Positions 1-8,542 of a stretch of 64,000 nt of DNA are shown here, piece by piece. Position 1 is the first letter of the stretch. Each line of letters begins with the position of its first letter. Origin of the DNA: Thermodesulforhabdus norvegica (GTDB lineage: Bacteria; Desulfobacterota; Syntrophobacteria; Syntrophobacterales; Thermodesulforhabdaceae); the NCBI RefSeq assembly GCF_900114975.1, contig NZ_FOUU01000003.1:121636-185635 (forward strand). The letters are read 5' to 3'. The notes under the pieces were generated by a model that saw only the letters and a program-made list of their open reading frames with translations, did not search any database and was not told the DNA's origin. Both the position numbers and the translations under genes were made by a program.

Positions 1-552
1 AGGCGCACAGAGGCCAGGGTTGAGGAGTTGGCGGAGGCGCAGCGTAGGACGGACGAGAGGCTTAATTCTCTTGCTTTGAAGGTAGAGCAGCTTGCGGAGG
101 CGCAGAAGAAGACGGAGGAAGAGATACGAATCCTTGTAAAAAGGGTTGATGCCATTGAAGAGAGACTCGAGGGAATATCTCATTCCGTAGGATACAGTCT
201 TGAAAACAGAACGTATACCAGGCTACCCCGTCTGCTTCGGGAGAGATACGGTGTTGAGGTTGAGGGGAAACTCGTAAGAAAATATGTAGCGGTAGGCAAC
301 AAACAGATTCAGGTAAACATTTACGGTTATGGAAAAAAGGACGGCCGAAAGGTTCTAATTTTAGGCGAGTGCAAGGTCAGGCCGTCGAAAAAAGAGATAA
401 GAAGGTTCGAAAAATATGCCGGGAAGATAGCAGAACAGGAGGAGTTCGAGCTTTTTCCGGTTATGGTGGCTCATGATTTTCCTCCGGAGATCGAAGAATT
501 TGTGAAACACATGAATATAGCCCATTTTTGGTCTTACGAGCTTGAAGAGTGA
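1..552 (+). CDS. Coiled-coil protein with PD-(D/E)XK-like C-terminus (5' partial)
   Basis: The frame is open from base 1, and the first codons continue the same heptad pattern (repeats of EELAEAQRRT type), so the gene very probably starts left of the window; the TTG at 28 is only the first possible start inside it. The first 60 or so visible residues form a charged coiled coil. After it comes a globular part with a beta strand ending in the short motif ILGECKV, the E-x-K arrangement of PD-(D/E)XK nuclease-fold proteins, followed by a helix. Coiled coil plus nuclease-like fold is common in uncharacterised bacterial families such as DUF3782-type proteins. I cannot name a substrate. Function is inference; partial status is well supported. 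Confidence 0.7.
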   Translation, partial: RRTEARVEELAEAQRRTDERLNSLALKVEQLAEAQKKTEEEIRILVKRVDAIEERLEGISHSVGYSLENRTYTRLPRLLRERYGVEVEGKLVRKYVAVGNKQIQVNIYGYGKKDGRKVLILGECKVRPSKKEIRRFEKYAGKIAEQEEFELFPVMVAHDFPPEIEEFVKHMNIAHFWSYELEE

Positions 553-748
553 AACACCCACCTATGTATAAACGGCCCGGGCAACTGGCCTTCACGGTTA
601 GCCTGGGTCCATTTTACCGGGCCTTCCCAGGAAATTGTCGCAAGGTTTATAGTTTAACCTGTTGATATACCTTCTGAGAGCCTTTTCCGATCTGTCTGGA
701 GTATCCATTTCAAAGGTATATGAGCGCTTGTTGAAAAGTGTCCTGAAC
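553..748. other. Intergenic stretch with nested inverted repeats
   Basis: No gene is seen here. GGCCCGG at 574-580 is a perfect complement of CCGGGCC at 617-623. An alternative pairing CCTGGG (602-607) with CCCAGG (626-631) overlaps it, so two mutually exclusive hairpins are possible. It could be a terminator for the upstream gene or a structured leader. The first stem is followed by only two T residues, so a classical intrinsic terminator is not clear. Confidence 0.35.
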
Positions 749-749
749 T

Positions 750-770
750 GATCCAGGGTAGTTCTGGATC
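750..770. promoter_or_regulatory. Operator-like inverted repeat
   Basis: GATCCAG (750-756) and CTGGATC (764-770) are perfect inverted 7-mers separated by 7 bases. The repeat ends three bases before a perfect TTGACA hexamer, a position typical for a dimeric regulator acting on the promoter of the 859-5621 genes. No regulator gene is identified. Confidence 0.4.
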
Positions 771-772
771 GA

Positions 773-801
773 TTGACAGGAAAGATGTTTTTATTTATGT
801 T
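773..801 (+). promoter_or_regulatory. Sigma-70-type promoter of the sigma/Lon-like operon
   Basis: A perfect TTGACA at 773-778 is followed by 17 bases and TATGTT at 796-801 (4 of 6 matches to TATAAT). It lies 58 bases upstream of the GTG start at 859, so it is well placed to drive the four following genes. The match is visible in the sequence; use in the cell is inferred. Confidence 0.5.
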
Positions 802-858
802 GCGTTACCAATAAGTGAAATAACCAAGGTGACCTGAATCTTTAGGTGAGGTCGCGTT

Positions 859-1293
859 GTGACCTATAGCGACGAAATATGGCGCCTGGTTGAACCGGAT
901 CTGGGGAAAATCTCCGAAGGGTTAAGCTTTCTGGGTATCAAACTGTGGAAACCCGGAATGTTTTTTATGGGGGCACCTGATAGCGTTTTGAAAAAGATTA
1001 CCGGGAGTTTTCCCGCAAAGAAGCGGTCCGCCGGCTCAAGTCATCCCATATTCGTTCTCGAAGTTTATCCCGCCGAAACCTATCACAGGGTCTGCCCGTG
1101 CACGTCTAAGTATGTTAGCGGAGCTCGTTATATTCGTGCCGGATGTGTTCTCGAGCATACGTCAAAACTCATGGCGAGAACATCCTTCCTGCTTGAGAAG
1201 TTCGCCTTTAGCCTTCCCTTTAGCGCAAAGTGGATAGGACAGCTCAGGTACATGGGAACTGTGCCGGAGGAATGTGTTAAGCAGGGTGTTTAA
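859..1293 (+). CDS. Small MazF/PemK-fold-like protein of unknown function
   Basis: A 144-residue protein starting at GTG 859, with a GGTGAGG-like ribosome binding site about 8 bases upstream. The order of short motifs resembles the MazF/PemK (SH3-like barrel) fold: a strand HPIFVLEV (residues 62-69), then YHRVCPCTS (75-83), and a C-terminal LRYMGTVPEE (129-138) similar to the end of MazF proteins. This is pattern recognition only. No separate antitoxin gene is adjacent; the next gene, 17 bases on, codes for a sigma-like factor. The third gene of the set carries a second MazF-like segment, so this may be a decoy, regulator or effector of that system rather than an ordinary toxin. Confidence 0.55.
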   Translation: MTYSDEIWRLVEPDLGKISEGLSFLGIKLWKPGMFFMGAPDSVLKKITGSFPAKKRSAGSSHPIFVLEVYPAETYHRVCPCTSKYVSGARYIRAGCVLEHTSKLMARTSFLLEKFAFSLPFSAKWIGQLRYMGTVPEECVKQGV

Positions 1294-1310
1294 GCTAAGA
1301 GAGCATTTAA

Positions 1311-2333
1311 ATGACGTGGCAGGAATGGCTCAAAACAGAACAGGCCTGGCCTATTATACAAAGGATTTCCCAATTTTTGAGCCGCAGAATTCGCGACGCA
1401 GGGCTTCAGAGCTTTAGTTCACAATTTAACACTGCGCCTGAAGATCTGGCTGCAGATCTGTGGATTTATCTCTGTGAACATGCTGATGAATGGGAAGAAA
1501 AGAAGCCCTTTGAAAATTTTATAAAAGCCGGGAATCGCTATGTTGTGTCGTGGATTGTGCAATCCTATCTGAACCATTTAAGGGATAAAATTAGAGTAAA
1601 AGGCGTTTCTCCGGCCCGTTACCTTTACTCCCGGTTGAGAACTGTGCTTTCTTCTCATCCTGAAATCTCCTTTGCCAGATTCGGCAACGCCGTTTATTAC
1701 TCCTTTGATGGTGCAGTATCTTGTGACCCGGGGAATATTTACACGGGCGGAAGTGTCGGATACAGCGAGTGGGCTTTTCCGGAAGATGTGTCGGAGAAAA
1801 ACATCTATGAGGAAAAAACCGTTATCAGGGTGGCCGAGTATTTCTGGCGCCTGGTTGCCCGTCGTCATTCAAGGCATCTGTGGGTCGGGGTGAAAGACCT
1901 GGCGGGATACATAATGAGCTTTTTAAATTTGCCCGTGGTAACGAGCTGCGATGGCGGTGATTTAGAATTCGAAGGATTCCCGGACGGAAATTGGAATGCC
2001 GATTATCGGGAGAAAGAGCGTAACTTGATGAAGAGCTTTATTAGGAATCTTGCCGGGTGTTGTGCCGCCAGGTTGAGTGATAAAGAAAAAGAGGTTATTC
2101 TCAAACACTTGCGTGAAGGAAAGACCCTTGAGCGTATAGCTGATGAGATGAATTATTCGAGCGCATCTTCTGCAGCTTACATAAAGGAAAAGGCTTATGA
2201 AAAGATAAGGGACTGTTGCGTAACCGAACCCAACTTATCGCCCCCCGATCTAGATCGGGAAATTTTTAACGACTTCATGGAATATCTTCTGGAATTTTGC
2301 AAAAAGTCACTGGAAAACCGTAATAACAAATGA
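1311..2333 (+). CDS. ECF-like sigma factor (CalpS-like candidate)
   Basis: A 340-residue protein with the two hallmarks of ECF sigma factors. Residues about 43-95 resemble region 2: EDLAADLWIYL matches the usual DLVQEVFLRL helix, followed after a gap by an aromatic-rich helix ending in LNHLRDK. Residues about 255-302 form a region-4 helix-turn-helix beginning LSDKEKEVIL. The 150-residue linker between them is longer than in typical ECF factors (whole length usually about 180-200). It lies between a MazF-fold-like gene and a gene with an anti-sigma-type zinc motif, which supports a sigma/anti-sigma pair. By analogy with CalpS it would redirect RNA polymerase when freed. Target promoters are unknown. 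Confidence 0.65.
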   Translation: MTWQEWLKTEQAWPIIQRISQFLSRRIRDAGLQSFSSQFNTAPEDLAADLWIYLCEHADEWEEKKPFENFIKAGNRYVVSWIVQSYLNHLRDKIRVKGVSPARYLYSRLRTVLSSHPEISFARFGNAVYYSFDGAVSCDPGNIYTGGSVGYSEWAFPEDVSEKNIYEEKTVIRVAEYFWRLVARRHSRHLWVGVKDLAGYIMSFLNLPVVTSCDGGDLEFEGFPDGNWNADYREKERNLMKSFIRNLAGCCAARLSDKEKEVILKHLREGKTLERIADEMNYSSASSAAYIKEKAYEKIRDCCVTEPNLSPPDLDREIFNDFMEYLLEFCKKSLENRNNK

Positions 2334-2442
2334 AATCCTTGGTGTGTTATATAAGACCCTGTCAATCGAATTCTCAAGATAGTCGTGAAGCCCGGCGCTT
2401 AACCCGATCTGGTTAATCGGCCGGGTAAAATCGGGAGTAAGA

Positions 2443-3489
2443 ATGGATAAGATTCTGGAGCAGAAGGCGGCGTTAAGGCGGATGATGGAACTGCGATTTT
2501 GTCCCCCCGATCGAGAACTGGAGGAAGCTCACTTGAGAAAGTGCTTGTTCTGCCGGGAATGGGTTGATGCAGGCCCGGTCCCGATGCTGTTTGAACAGAC
2601 GGAGCCCTTGACAAGGCCCTCTGTGGTTGCCCCCGGCCAGCTCTGGCGCACCGATGAGTCTCTTGCCGGGTATGACGAAGAAGACAGGTATCACAATCCC
2701 ATTCTCGTCCTTGTTGTTGAAAAACTGGACGACGACCTGGTCCGAGTTGCCCCTGTGCATTTTGAGGAGTCTCTCGCCTTTGACGGGGATGTTGAGATAG
2801 ACCGGGGACTATTTGCCGAAATGTGGAACACCTTTCCTTTCCCCACTAAATATTTAGCCAGGTATGAGGGAACCTTCCAATTCAACCACTCCGATACATT
2901 CCGAGAGCATCGGGATATTCCTACGCCGGTTCAGCGATATTTTCGAAAAATGGAAGCTGAAGTTGCGGCCATTTTTGTATTCAAGGTCTGGGATGAGATT
3001 ATGAACGGTTATAGGGCCGATGTTGCCGACCTTATAGCGAATCTTGACGATAAAAGCTTTGTTGAAGCAAAACTTCCCGAAAATGCTTCGACGCTTTTAG
3101 ACATGCTGGCCCTTGCAAAGCCCACCGACGATTACGAAATCTCTTGTCAACTGGCTGCTGCCGATTCGACGGAAGAATTCAGGATTGTGCCGGTAAATGT
3201 GGCATACCTTACAACTTTTAGAGTTTACGTTAAAACAATTCCGGGTCGGGTTACATTCTGGGATGAAAAGGGAGATCGGCTGGTGATAGGCGGTCAGGTT
3301 TCGGGTGAGTTTTCTGACGATGCCGGAATACACGCCCTGTGGAAACACAGGGATAAAGGGGATGTGCTGTTAAGAGCCGACTTTGCCTTCTTTGACCCGG
3401 AAACTGGCTTCTTCCGGGTGATATTTTCGGGGTTTTCCGAAGATGTCAAAAACCATGGCGACCTGGCCCTCCTGATATGTACCCGATAA
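2443..3489 (+). CDS. Zinc-motif plus MazF-fold-like protein, candidate anti-sigma factor (CalpT-like)
   Basis: A 348-residue protein; ATG 2443 has GGGAG 6 bases upstream. Near the N-terminus H30-x3-C34-x2-C37 (HLRKCLFC) is the signature of zinc-binding anti-sigma (ZAS) domains, with C20 as a possible fourth ligand. Residues about 60-140 look like a MazF/PemK barrel: GQLWRT (65-70), NPILVLVV (85-92), VRVAPVH (100-106). The C-terminal 130 residues are predicted beta-rich and unrecognised. It overlaps the Lon-like gene by 13 bases, so the two are translationally coupled. In the CRISPR-linked Calp system the anti-sigma partner CalpT is a MazF homologue cleaved by the Lon protease CalpL; this protein has the right combination and neighbours. 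Proteolysis here is inference. Confidence 0.6.
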   Translation: MDKILEQKAALRRMMELRFCPPDRELEEAHLRKCLFCREWVDAGPVPMLFEQTEPLTRPSVVAPGQLWRTDESLAGYDEEDRYHNPILVLVVEKLDDDLVRVAPVHFEESLAFDGDVEIDRGLFAEMWNTFPFPTKYLARYEGTFQFNHSDTFREHRDIPTPVQRYFRKMEAEVAAIFVFKVWDEIMNGYRADVADLIANLDDKSFVEAKLPENASTLLDMLALAKPTDDYEISCQLAAADSTEEFRIVPVNVAYLTTFRVYVKTIPGRVTFWDEKGDRLVIGGQVSGEFSDDAGIHALWKHRDKGDVLLRADFAFFDPETGFFRVIFSGFSEDVKNHGDLALLICTR

Positions 3490-5621
3490 TACCCTCCAGC
3501 TGGTCAATTCGTGAGCTCCTGGTATGGAATAGTTGGGGAGGCCTGAATGAGAGGATAATGACGGGCCATGTGGCTCCCTATAACTGGCGGTGGCAGGAAG
3601 ATGCAGAAGATCTCGGCTTACTGATAGGGCGATGCGAAACCGAACTCCCCGTCAGGCTGTGGGAATTCCTGAAAGCAATATTATTTGCCGCAACTCTTAC
3701 CCGTGTTGAACTTCGCGGTAAACTCAACCTGGAGCACTTCGTTGATGATTTTGCTCTGAGCCACGGCATTTCCGCCGATTTCTTTCAATCCATGAATTGG
3801 GCTGTGGCCCCATGGGTAATGGTCAATCCCGGGGTGCGCGAAGAAGCCGCAGGCCGAGTATGCTGTTTTCTGGTAGGTGCTGGGAATTGCGGATCGTTGT
3901 CGGCGTTGCCTTCCTGGTGGTTACGCGTTGCCGATGAGCAGGCCCGGAGATCTGTGGAAAAGGCCGTTGAGCTGACATCTGGCTACCTAAATTGTGACCT
4001 TTTAATTATACCTCTTTTGCCCGATCACGAGAGTCTTCAAATATGCGGATCGTCGCCGGGACTTGCGGTTTGTGCCGGTGCCATCTGTGCCCACAGAGAA
4101 ATCGGGGAGGAAGGATTGCCTTTACTCTTTTCCGGGGGAGTAACCACTTCCGGTAAATTTTCCGAACCGGGCTTTATCGGTAAAAAGGCTGCCATTGCGG
4201 CGCGACACGGGTTTAAAGTTCTTGTCTATGGGGCCGGTTTACCGGCTCAGCGGGTACGGATTCGTTGTGGCGTGGAAACCATTCCCGTATCCGGTCTGGA
4301 AGAGCTTGAATGGGTTCTGGCTTCCTGTGTCCCTGGCTCCCGGGAAAAAACCCTTAATACAGCCTCTATGATGTCCAGTCCGGAATTGATGGCCTCTAAG
4401 ATAGGACGGATCGAACTTAAGGTGACGAAGTACCGTCTTTTTCGGGACAGATATATCAAAACGGTGGGGTATATTCTTGAATCACCGGAAAACGCCAGGC
4501 TTTTTGCAGAAAACCTGTCGAGACTATGCTATATCCGAAGCTACCATCCCGATCTGGGAGAGTATCTCGTCAGGCCTTTATTGGTCGTGGTCGAAAAGGC
4601 TTCAAGTCGGGTTGATCCCCTGGCTCTCTGGCATATTTCGCTCTGTGGTTGGGCATACGCCTGTACCGAAGGGGCTGTTGATGAGGCCAGAAGTTGGCGT
4701 GTGCTGGCAGATCAGGCCCTGGCAAAGATTGCCAGAACCCCTCAACAGCTTGAATTTCTTGCTGATTATCACAACAGGCTATTTGTGCAGATGCGGCACC
4801 TGAATTTTCGGTTCAGTGAAGAGTTACCGGAAGGATTCAGGTCGGTACTGGAGAAGCTTGAGACACTCTACAATTGTGATTCTTTTGAGGCTTATCCCGT
4901 ATTGGGTCGAATGTACGGAACGGTTGCGCAGAATTACGGCTTTCTCGGCCCTTCTTATCTGACCCGTCTCGAAGAGTATGTGAGAAGAGCCCAGAAGGCC
5001 TTCGGTGATGGACAAATCAGAGAGTATTGCGAAGACTGGCGCAGAGAATTTAATTACATGATATATGGATACCTGGATGCGGGCCAATTCAAGGAAGCCC
5101 GGGAATATCTCTTGCCCTATCTCAATGTAAAAACCCTGGATAACCTGAAATGCAGCTTAGGAAAGTATGAGCTTGCAGCTCTTATGCGGTTCGCAGCGGA
5201 CACGGATGAGGGAATGATAATACCTGTGGATACAATTAATCGGCTGCTGAATAATGATGAATTCTCTCATCCTTTTCAACTCATTCTGTTTAATCTCGGT
5301 AGAATTCTGAGAGAAAGAGATCGTAAGCGCCAGGCCTGGGTTAAGTCACTGACCGTTGCCCTTAATCTTAAGGGTCCAAGGCGCCTTTTCGGTCTTTTAC
5401 CTCTTGCCGCTTTGTGCAATGAAGAGCTTGCCTCGGAACAGGAAATAATGGAAGGAATGAAGCAAATAGAGGCAGAAGTCAGCCGACTAAAAGGTTTTAA
5501 TGTCACCCATTTTGAAGGCCTTTTAGGCGCAGGTTTTTCCGAAGATTTTAACGCTGTGAAAGGCCGTCTCGGAAAAATCTGGAAAGAGCGTGATAAGTTC
5601 TTTCCTTTCACCTATCGGTAA
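3477..5621 (+). CDS. Lon-type (S16-like) Ser-Lys protease domain with long helical C-terminus (CalpL-like)
   Basis: A 714-residue protein whose ATG lies inside the end of the preceding gene. Residues about 160-285 match the Lon proteolytic domain. GSSPGLAVCAGAI corresponds to the GPSAG nucleophile segment, making S193 the expected serine. A glycine pattern FSGGVTTSG-x5-GFIGKK matches Lon MTGEITLRG-x5-GGLKEK, placing K237 (or adjacent K236) as the lysine; the Ser-Lys distance is 43-44 residues, as in E. coli Lon. A segment VSGLEELEWVL follows, as expected. There is no AAA+ ATPase domain. Residues 1-150 are unrecognised; residues about 290-714 are helical and TPR-like, where CalpL would carry SAVED. 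It may be activated by a partner or ligand and cut the upstream ZAS/MazF protein; that is inference. Confidence 0.65.
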   Translation: MYPIIPSSWSIRELLVWNSWGGLNERIMTGHVAPYNWRWQEDAEDLGLLIGRCETELPVRLWEFLKAILFAATLTRVELRGKLNLEHFVDDFALSHGISADFFQSMNWAVAPWVMVNPGVREEAAGRVCCFLVGAGNCGSLSALPSWWLRVADEQARRSVEKAVELTSGYLNCDLLIIPLLPDHESLQICGSSPGLAVCAGAICAHREIGEEGLPLLFSGGVTTSGKFSEPGFIGKKAAIAARHGFKVLVYGAGLPAQRVRIRCGVETIPVSGLEELEWVLASCVPGSREKTLNTASMMSSPELMASKIGRIELKVTKYRLFRDRYIKTVGYILESPENARLFAENLSRLCYIRSYHPDLGEYLVRPLLVVVEKASSRVDPLALWHISLCGWAYACTEGAVDEARSWRVLADQALAKIARTPQQLEFLADYHNRLFVQMRHLNFRFSEELPEGFRSVLEKLETLYNCDSFEAYPVLGRMYGTVAQNYGFLGPSYLTRLEEYVRRAQKAFGDGQIREYCEDWRREFNYMIYGYLDAGQFKEAREYLLPYLNVKTLDNLKCSLGKYELAALMRFAADTDEGMIIPVDTINRLLNNDEFSHPFQLILFNLGRILRERDRKRQAWVKSLTVALNLKGPRRLFGLLPLAALCNEELASEQEIMEGMKQIEAEVSRLKGFNVTHFEGLLGAGFSEDFNAVKGRLGKIWKERDKFFPFTYR

Positions 5622-6601
5622 TTTGATCCGCAGATGTCTGATAGTAAACCAATGGTGGGCACTCTGGTACCCTAAGGGTCAGAGAGGTTGCTTCCTCTGG
5701 TATTCTAAAAGCGCCCCTGGGAACGATATAACAAAGTCTCTCTTAGGTTTGTCGAATCCGTATTGTTTAGTGATGTAGGATAATTATTTAATTTGTGAGG
5801 CCGAGCTGGTGCTGACTAAATTCATCGGGACGCCTTTCTCGGAGTGGGTTTACCGAGAACGGTTAACGGCTTAATTGTTTCAGGTATCTATAAGGGTGGA
5901 ATGGTCGGAAAATTCGACCCGATTTGAGAGGATTGCGATGAGCTAGCTGTTTTTTACAGAAACATTTTTGTAATTTTTGTCGGAAGGCGTGCACCTGCCG
6001 GGGAGAATTGTGAGGGTCTTCGACGTCCCAGGACTTGGGCGTTAAGCATCGGCCTCCTTTTGAGGGATCCTGATTCACACTTATCTACGATGGTTACGGA
6101 CTTGCCGTCTTTAAAGCCCTTTGCATTAACCTTTTAACGGTTCCCGAATACGTGGGCTCCGTTTTTGGGTAAGCTCCAATAGCGATTCCCAAGTTCGATC
6201 TGCGAAGGAATAGCCTGTAGAAATGAGGTGTCCTTCTGGCGAATTTTCTGTAAAGTCCAATCCTTTGATCAGGGCTGCTGGAGTTTTCTCTGTACTTTTG
6301 CGCTTCGAACGACTACTGAAAAATCGCCCCCGGGATTGTAACTCCGGCACCCGTTTCGCCAGACATCAGGTAGCTCTTCGTGCACCTCAAGCATATTGAT
6401 CATCGTAAAATTACACCTGCTTTCTACGGCGAACCCGGCCGAAACGAGCGGGATTTTCGCGCCTTAGCCAGAATCTTTGATTATCCCTTATTTTCATCGC
6501 TCACGGCAGTACGGAGCCAGATTGAGCTTGTGGCGTACTTTGTTTGAGACTATCTTTATGACCTTCGTGTTCAGATTTGTAATCAGGGGGATTTGCTCAA
6601 T
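5622..6601. other. Gene-poor 980-base gap
   Basis: I find no convincing protein gene, tRNA or known RNA. Short open frames on both strands (61-75 codons) lack ribosome binding sites and protein-like composition. The most regular element is the inverted repeat listed at 5836-5859. The stretch separates the Lon-like gene from the helicase gene and probably holds the helicase promoter and perhaps decayed sequence. Confidence 0.5.
5836..5859. repeat. Perfect inverted repeat, 7-base arms
   Basis: TTCTCGG (5836-5842) and CCGAGAA (5853-5859) are perfect complements separated by 10 bases. It may be an operator or a small hairpin; there is no T-run after it that would make it a terminator. Confidence 0.35.
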
Positions 6602-8542
6602 ATGGAAATGGTCGGTTTGTCTCCGGAACAGGAAAAGGCCGTTAGGTGTACCTCCAGTCCCGTAATAGTTGCTGCCGGTGCGGGAAGCGGAAAGACGCGA
6701 ACATTGACGGCGAAGATTGCGTACCTTGTGAAAGAATGCGGCTATTCGCCTCAAAGGATTCTTGCCATAACCTTTACCAATAAAGCCGCCGATGAGATGA
6801 AGTCGCGCCTCAGAGCCATGACGGGGCTGGATGAGGAAGCCTTTCCCTGGGTCAGGACCTTTCACAGTGCCTGTTTCAGGATACTTAAGCAGGAGTGCCA
6901 TAGGGTGGGCCTTGAGAGACCCATTTCCGTGAGGAGCGATTCTCAGCAGACAACAATTCTGAAAGGGGTTTTACTGGAGTTAAATGTCGATAAGAAATAT
7001 CTTCAGCCCGCTAAGTGGCTAATTTCAATGGCAAAGAACAGCGGAGATCCTTACGCATTCATGGAAAGCAAAAAGATGAGTGTGCCGGGAATCAGGGGAA
7101 TTTATGATCGCTACAATGAAATCCTCAGGAGCCAGAATGCCGTCGATTTCGACGATATTCTCCTGTTGGTCAAGGAGATTATGCAGAAGTGGCCTGATGT
7201 AAGAAGGCATTACCAGGAACTTTTTGATTACATACTTGTGGATGAGTTTCAGGACTCCAACAGGCTTCAAAACGACATTATGGAGCTCCTGGTCAGAAAC
7301 GGAAACCTTACCGTGGTGGGCGACGACTACCAGAGCATATACACCTTCAGAGGAGCTGAACCCCGGTTTTTTCTGACCTTTCCGGAGTCCTTTCCCGGAT
7401 GCAGTATTGTAAAGCTGGAGCAGAATTATCGCTCCACGTCAACGATTGTTTCTGCATCAAATGCCCTGATCGCCCATAACCGCATGAAAATGGAAAAACG
7501 CTGTTACAGCCTCAAAGAGGGTCCTCCCATATTGGCAAAGGAGCTTTTTGACGAACGCGATGAAGCCGAGTGGATTGCCCATAAGTGCAGAGAATATTTT
7601 TCCGGGCACGGAATTCCGTGGCATGATATGGCGGTGCTTTACAGGACGAGGTTTTGTTCAAAGGCTTTTGAAGAAGCCTTTCGGAAGTTGCGCATACCTT
7701 ATAGGATCGTCGGTGCCAGGGGCTTTTACGAGAGCAAGGAGATTCAGGATATAAATGCCTATCTCGTCAGTGCGGTTAATCCGAGAGACGATCTGGCCTT
7801 TGAGCGGATTATAAACGTTCCTCGCCGGGGTGTGGGAGCAGGGACGCTCAAGAAGATTAACTCCTTCAGATCACCGGGGACGTCACTTCAGGATGCTTGC
7901 TGGCTGGCCCTTCAATCAGGGACGATAACGGGAAAAGCCGCGGCGGAACTGACTCAACTAAAAGAACATCTCAGTGTGATTGCAGGGTTGTCGCCGAAAG
8001 AGGCTATATCCTTCGTAATGGACAAGGTTGGTTACGAGTCCTATCTGCAGGAGTATGCCCGGGACAGGGAGGATTTTATTAATAGACTGGAAAATGTCGA
8101 GCTTTTGACTTACGTTGCGTCGAAAAGCTCCGGCATAGAAGAATTCCTTGAAGAATGTGCCCTCATCAGAGAAGAACAGGATGAAGATCAGGACGGCAAG
8201 GAAGGGGTTAAGCTCATGACCTTTCATGCCGCAAAAGGGCTGGAATTCAGGATAGTTTTCGTGGCCGGAGTAGAAGAAGGCCTGATTCCTCACTGGAGAT
8301 CTCTCTTCGACGAAGATTCCTTGCAGGAAAACATCAAGGGGGTGGAAGAAGAACGCCGGCTTATGTACGTGGCCATGACCAGAGCTATTGAAAGGCTCCA
8401 CATTACCTGGGCTCTGAGCCGGCAGGGAAGGTTCTGTAAGCCCAGTCGATTTTTGTGGGAGATACCGGAAGAATTTATTATCCTGGAAAGAATAGAGCAG
8501 AAGGGGAGAGGATGTTATGACCACCATCATGCCCGAAGGTGA
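6602..8542 (+). CDS. UvrD/Rep/PcrA-family DNA helicase
   Basis: ATP-dependent 3'-5' superfamily 1A helicase acting in repair and replication restart. All main motifs are visible: Walker A AAGAGSGKT near residue 25, motif Ia ITFTNKAADEM, motif II VDEFQDSN, motif III VVGDDYQSIYTFRGA, motif IV QNYRS, motif V TFHAAKGLEF and motif VI EERRLMYVAMTRA. At 646 residues it is slightly short of E. coli UvrD, nearer Rep, and lacks an extended C-terminal tail. The start is taken as ATG 6602 with CAGGGGG upstream; the TTG at 6593 is too close to that site. Its end overlaps the next small gene by 26 bases. Whether it is UvrD, Rep or PcrA in role cannot be told. Confidence 0.93.
   Translation: MEMVGLSPEQEKAVRCTSSPVIVAAGAGSGKTRTLTAKIAYLVKECGYSPQRILAITFTNKAADEMKSRLRAMTGLDEEAFPWVRTFHSACFRILKQECHRVGLERPISVRSDSQQTTILKGVLLELNVDKKYLQPAKWLISMAKNSGDPYAFMESKKMSVPGIRGIYDRYNEILRSQNAVDFDDILLLVKEIMQKWPDVRRHYQELFDYILVDEFQDSNRLQNDIMELLVRNGNLTVVGDDYQSIYTFRGAEPRFFLTFPESFPGCSIVKLEQNYRSTSTIVSASNALIAHNRMKMEKRCYSLKEGPPILAKELFDERDEAEWIAHKCREYFSGHGIPWHDMAVLYRTRFCSKAFEEAFRKLRIPYRIVGARGFYESKEIQDINAYLVSAVNPRDDLAFERIINVPRRGVGAGTLKKINSFRSPGTSLQDACWLALQSGTITGKAAAELTQLKEHLSVIAGLSPKEAISFVMDKVGYESYLQEYARDREDFINRLENVELLTYVASKSSGIEEFLEECALIREEQDEDQDGKEGVKLMTFHAAKGLEFRIVFVAGVEEGLIPHWRSLFDEDSLQENIKGVEEERRLMYVAMTRAIERLHITWALSRQGRFCKPSRFLWEIPEEFIILERIEQKGRGCYDHHHARR

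Noticed and set aside
859-5621. CRISPR array or cas genes beside the Calp-like set
   Set aside because: I looked for regularly spaced direct repeats around the locus and elsewhere in the window and saw none; no cas-like protein is present.
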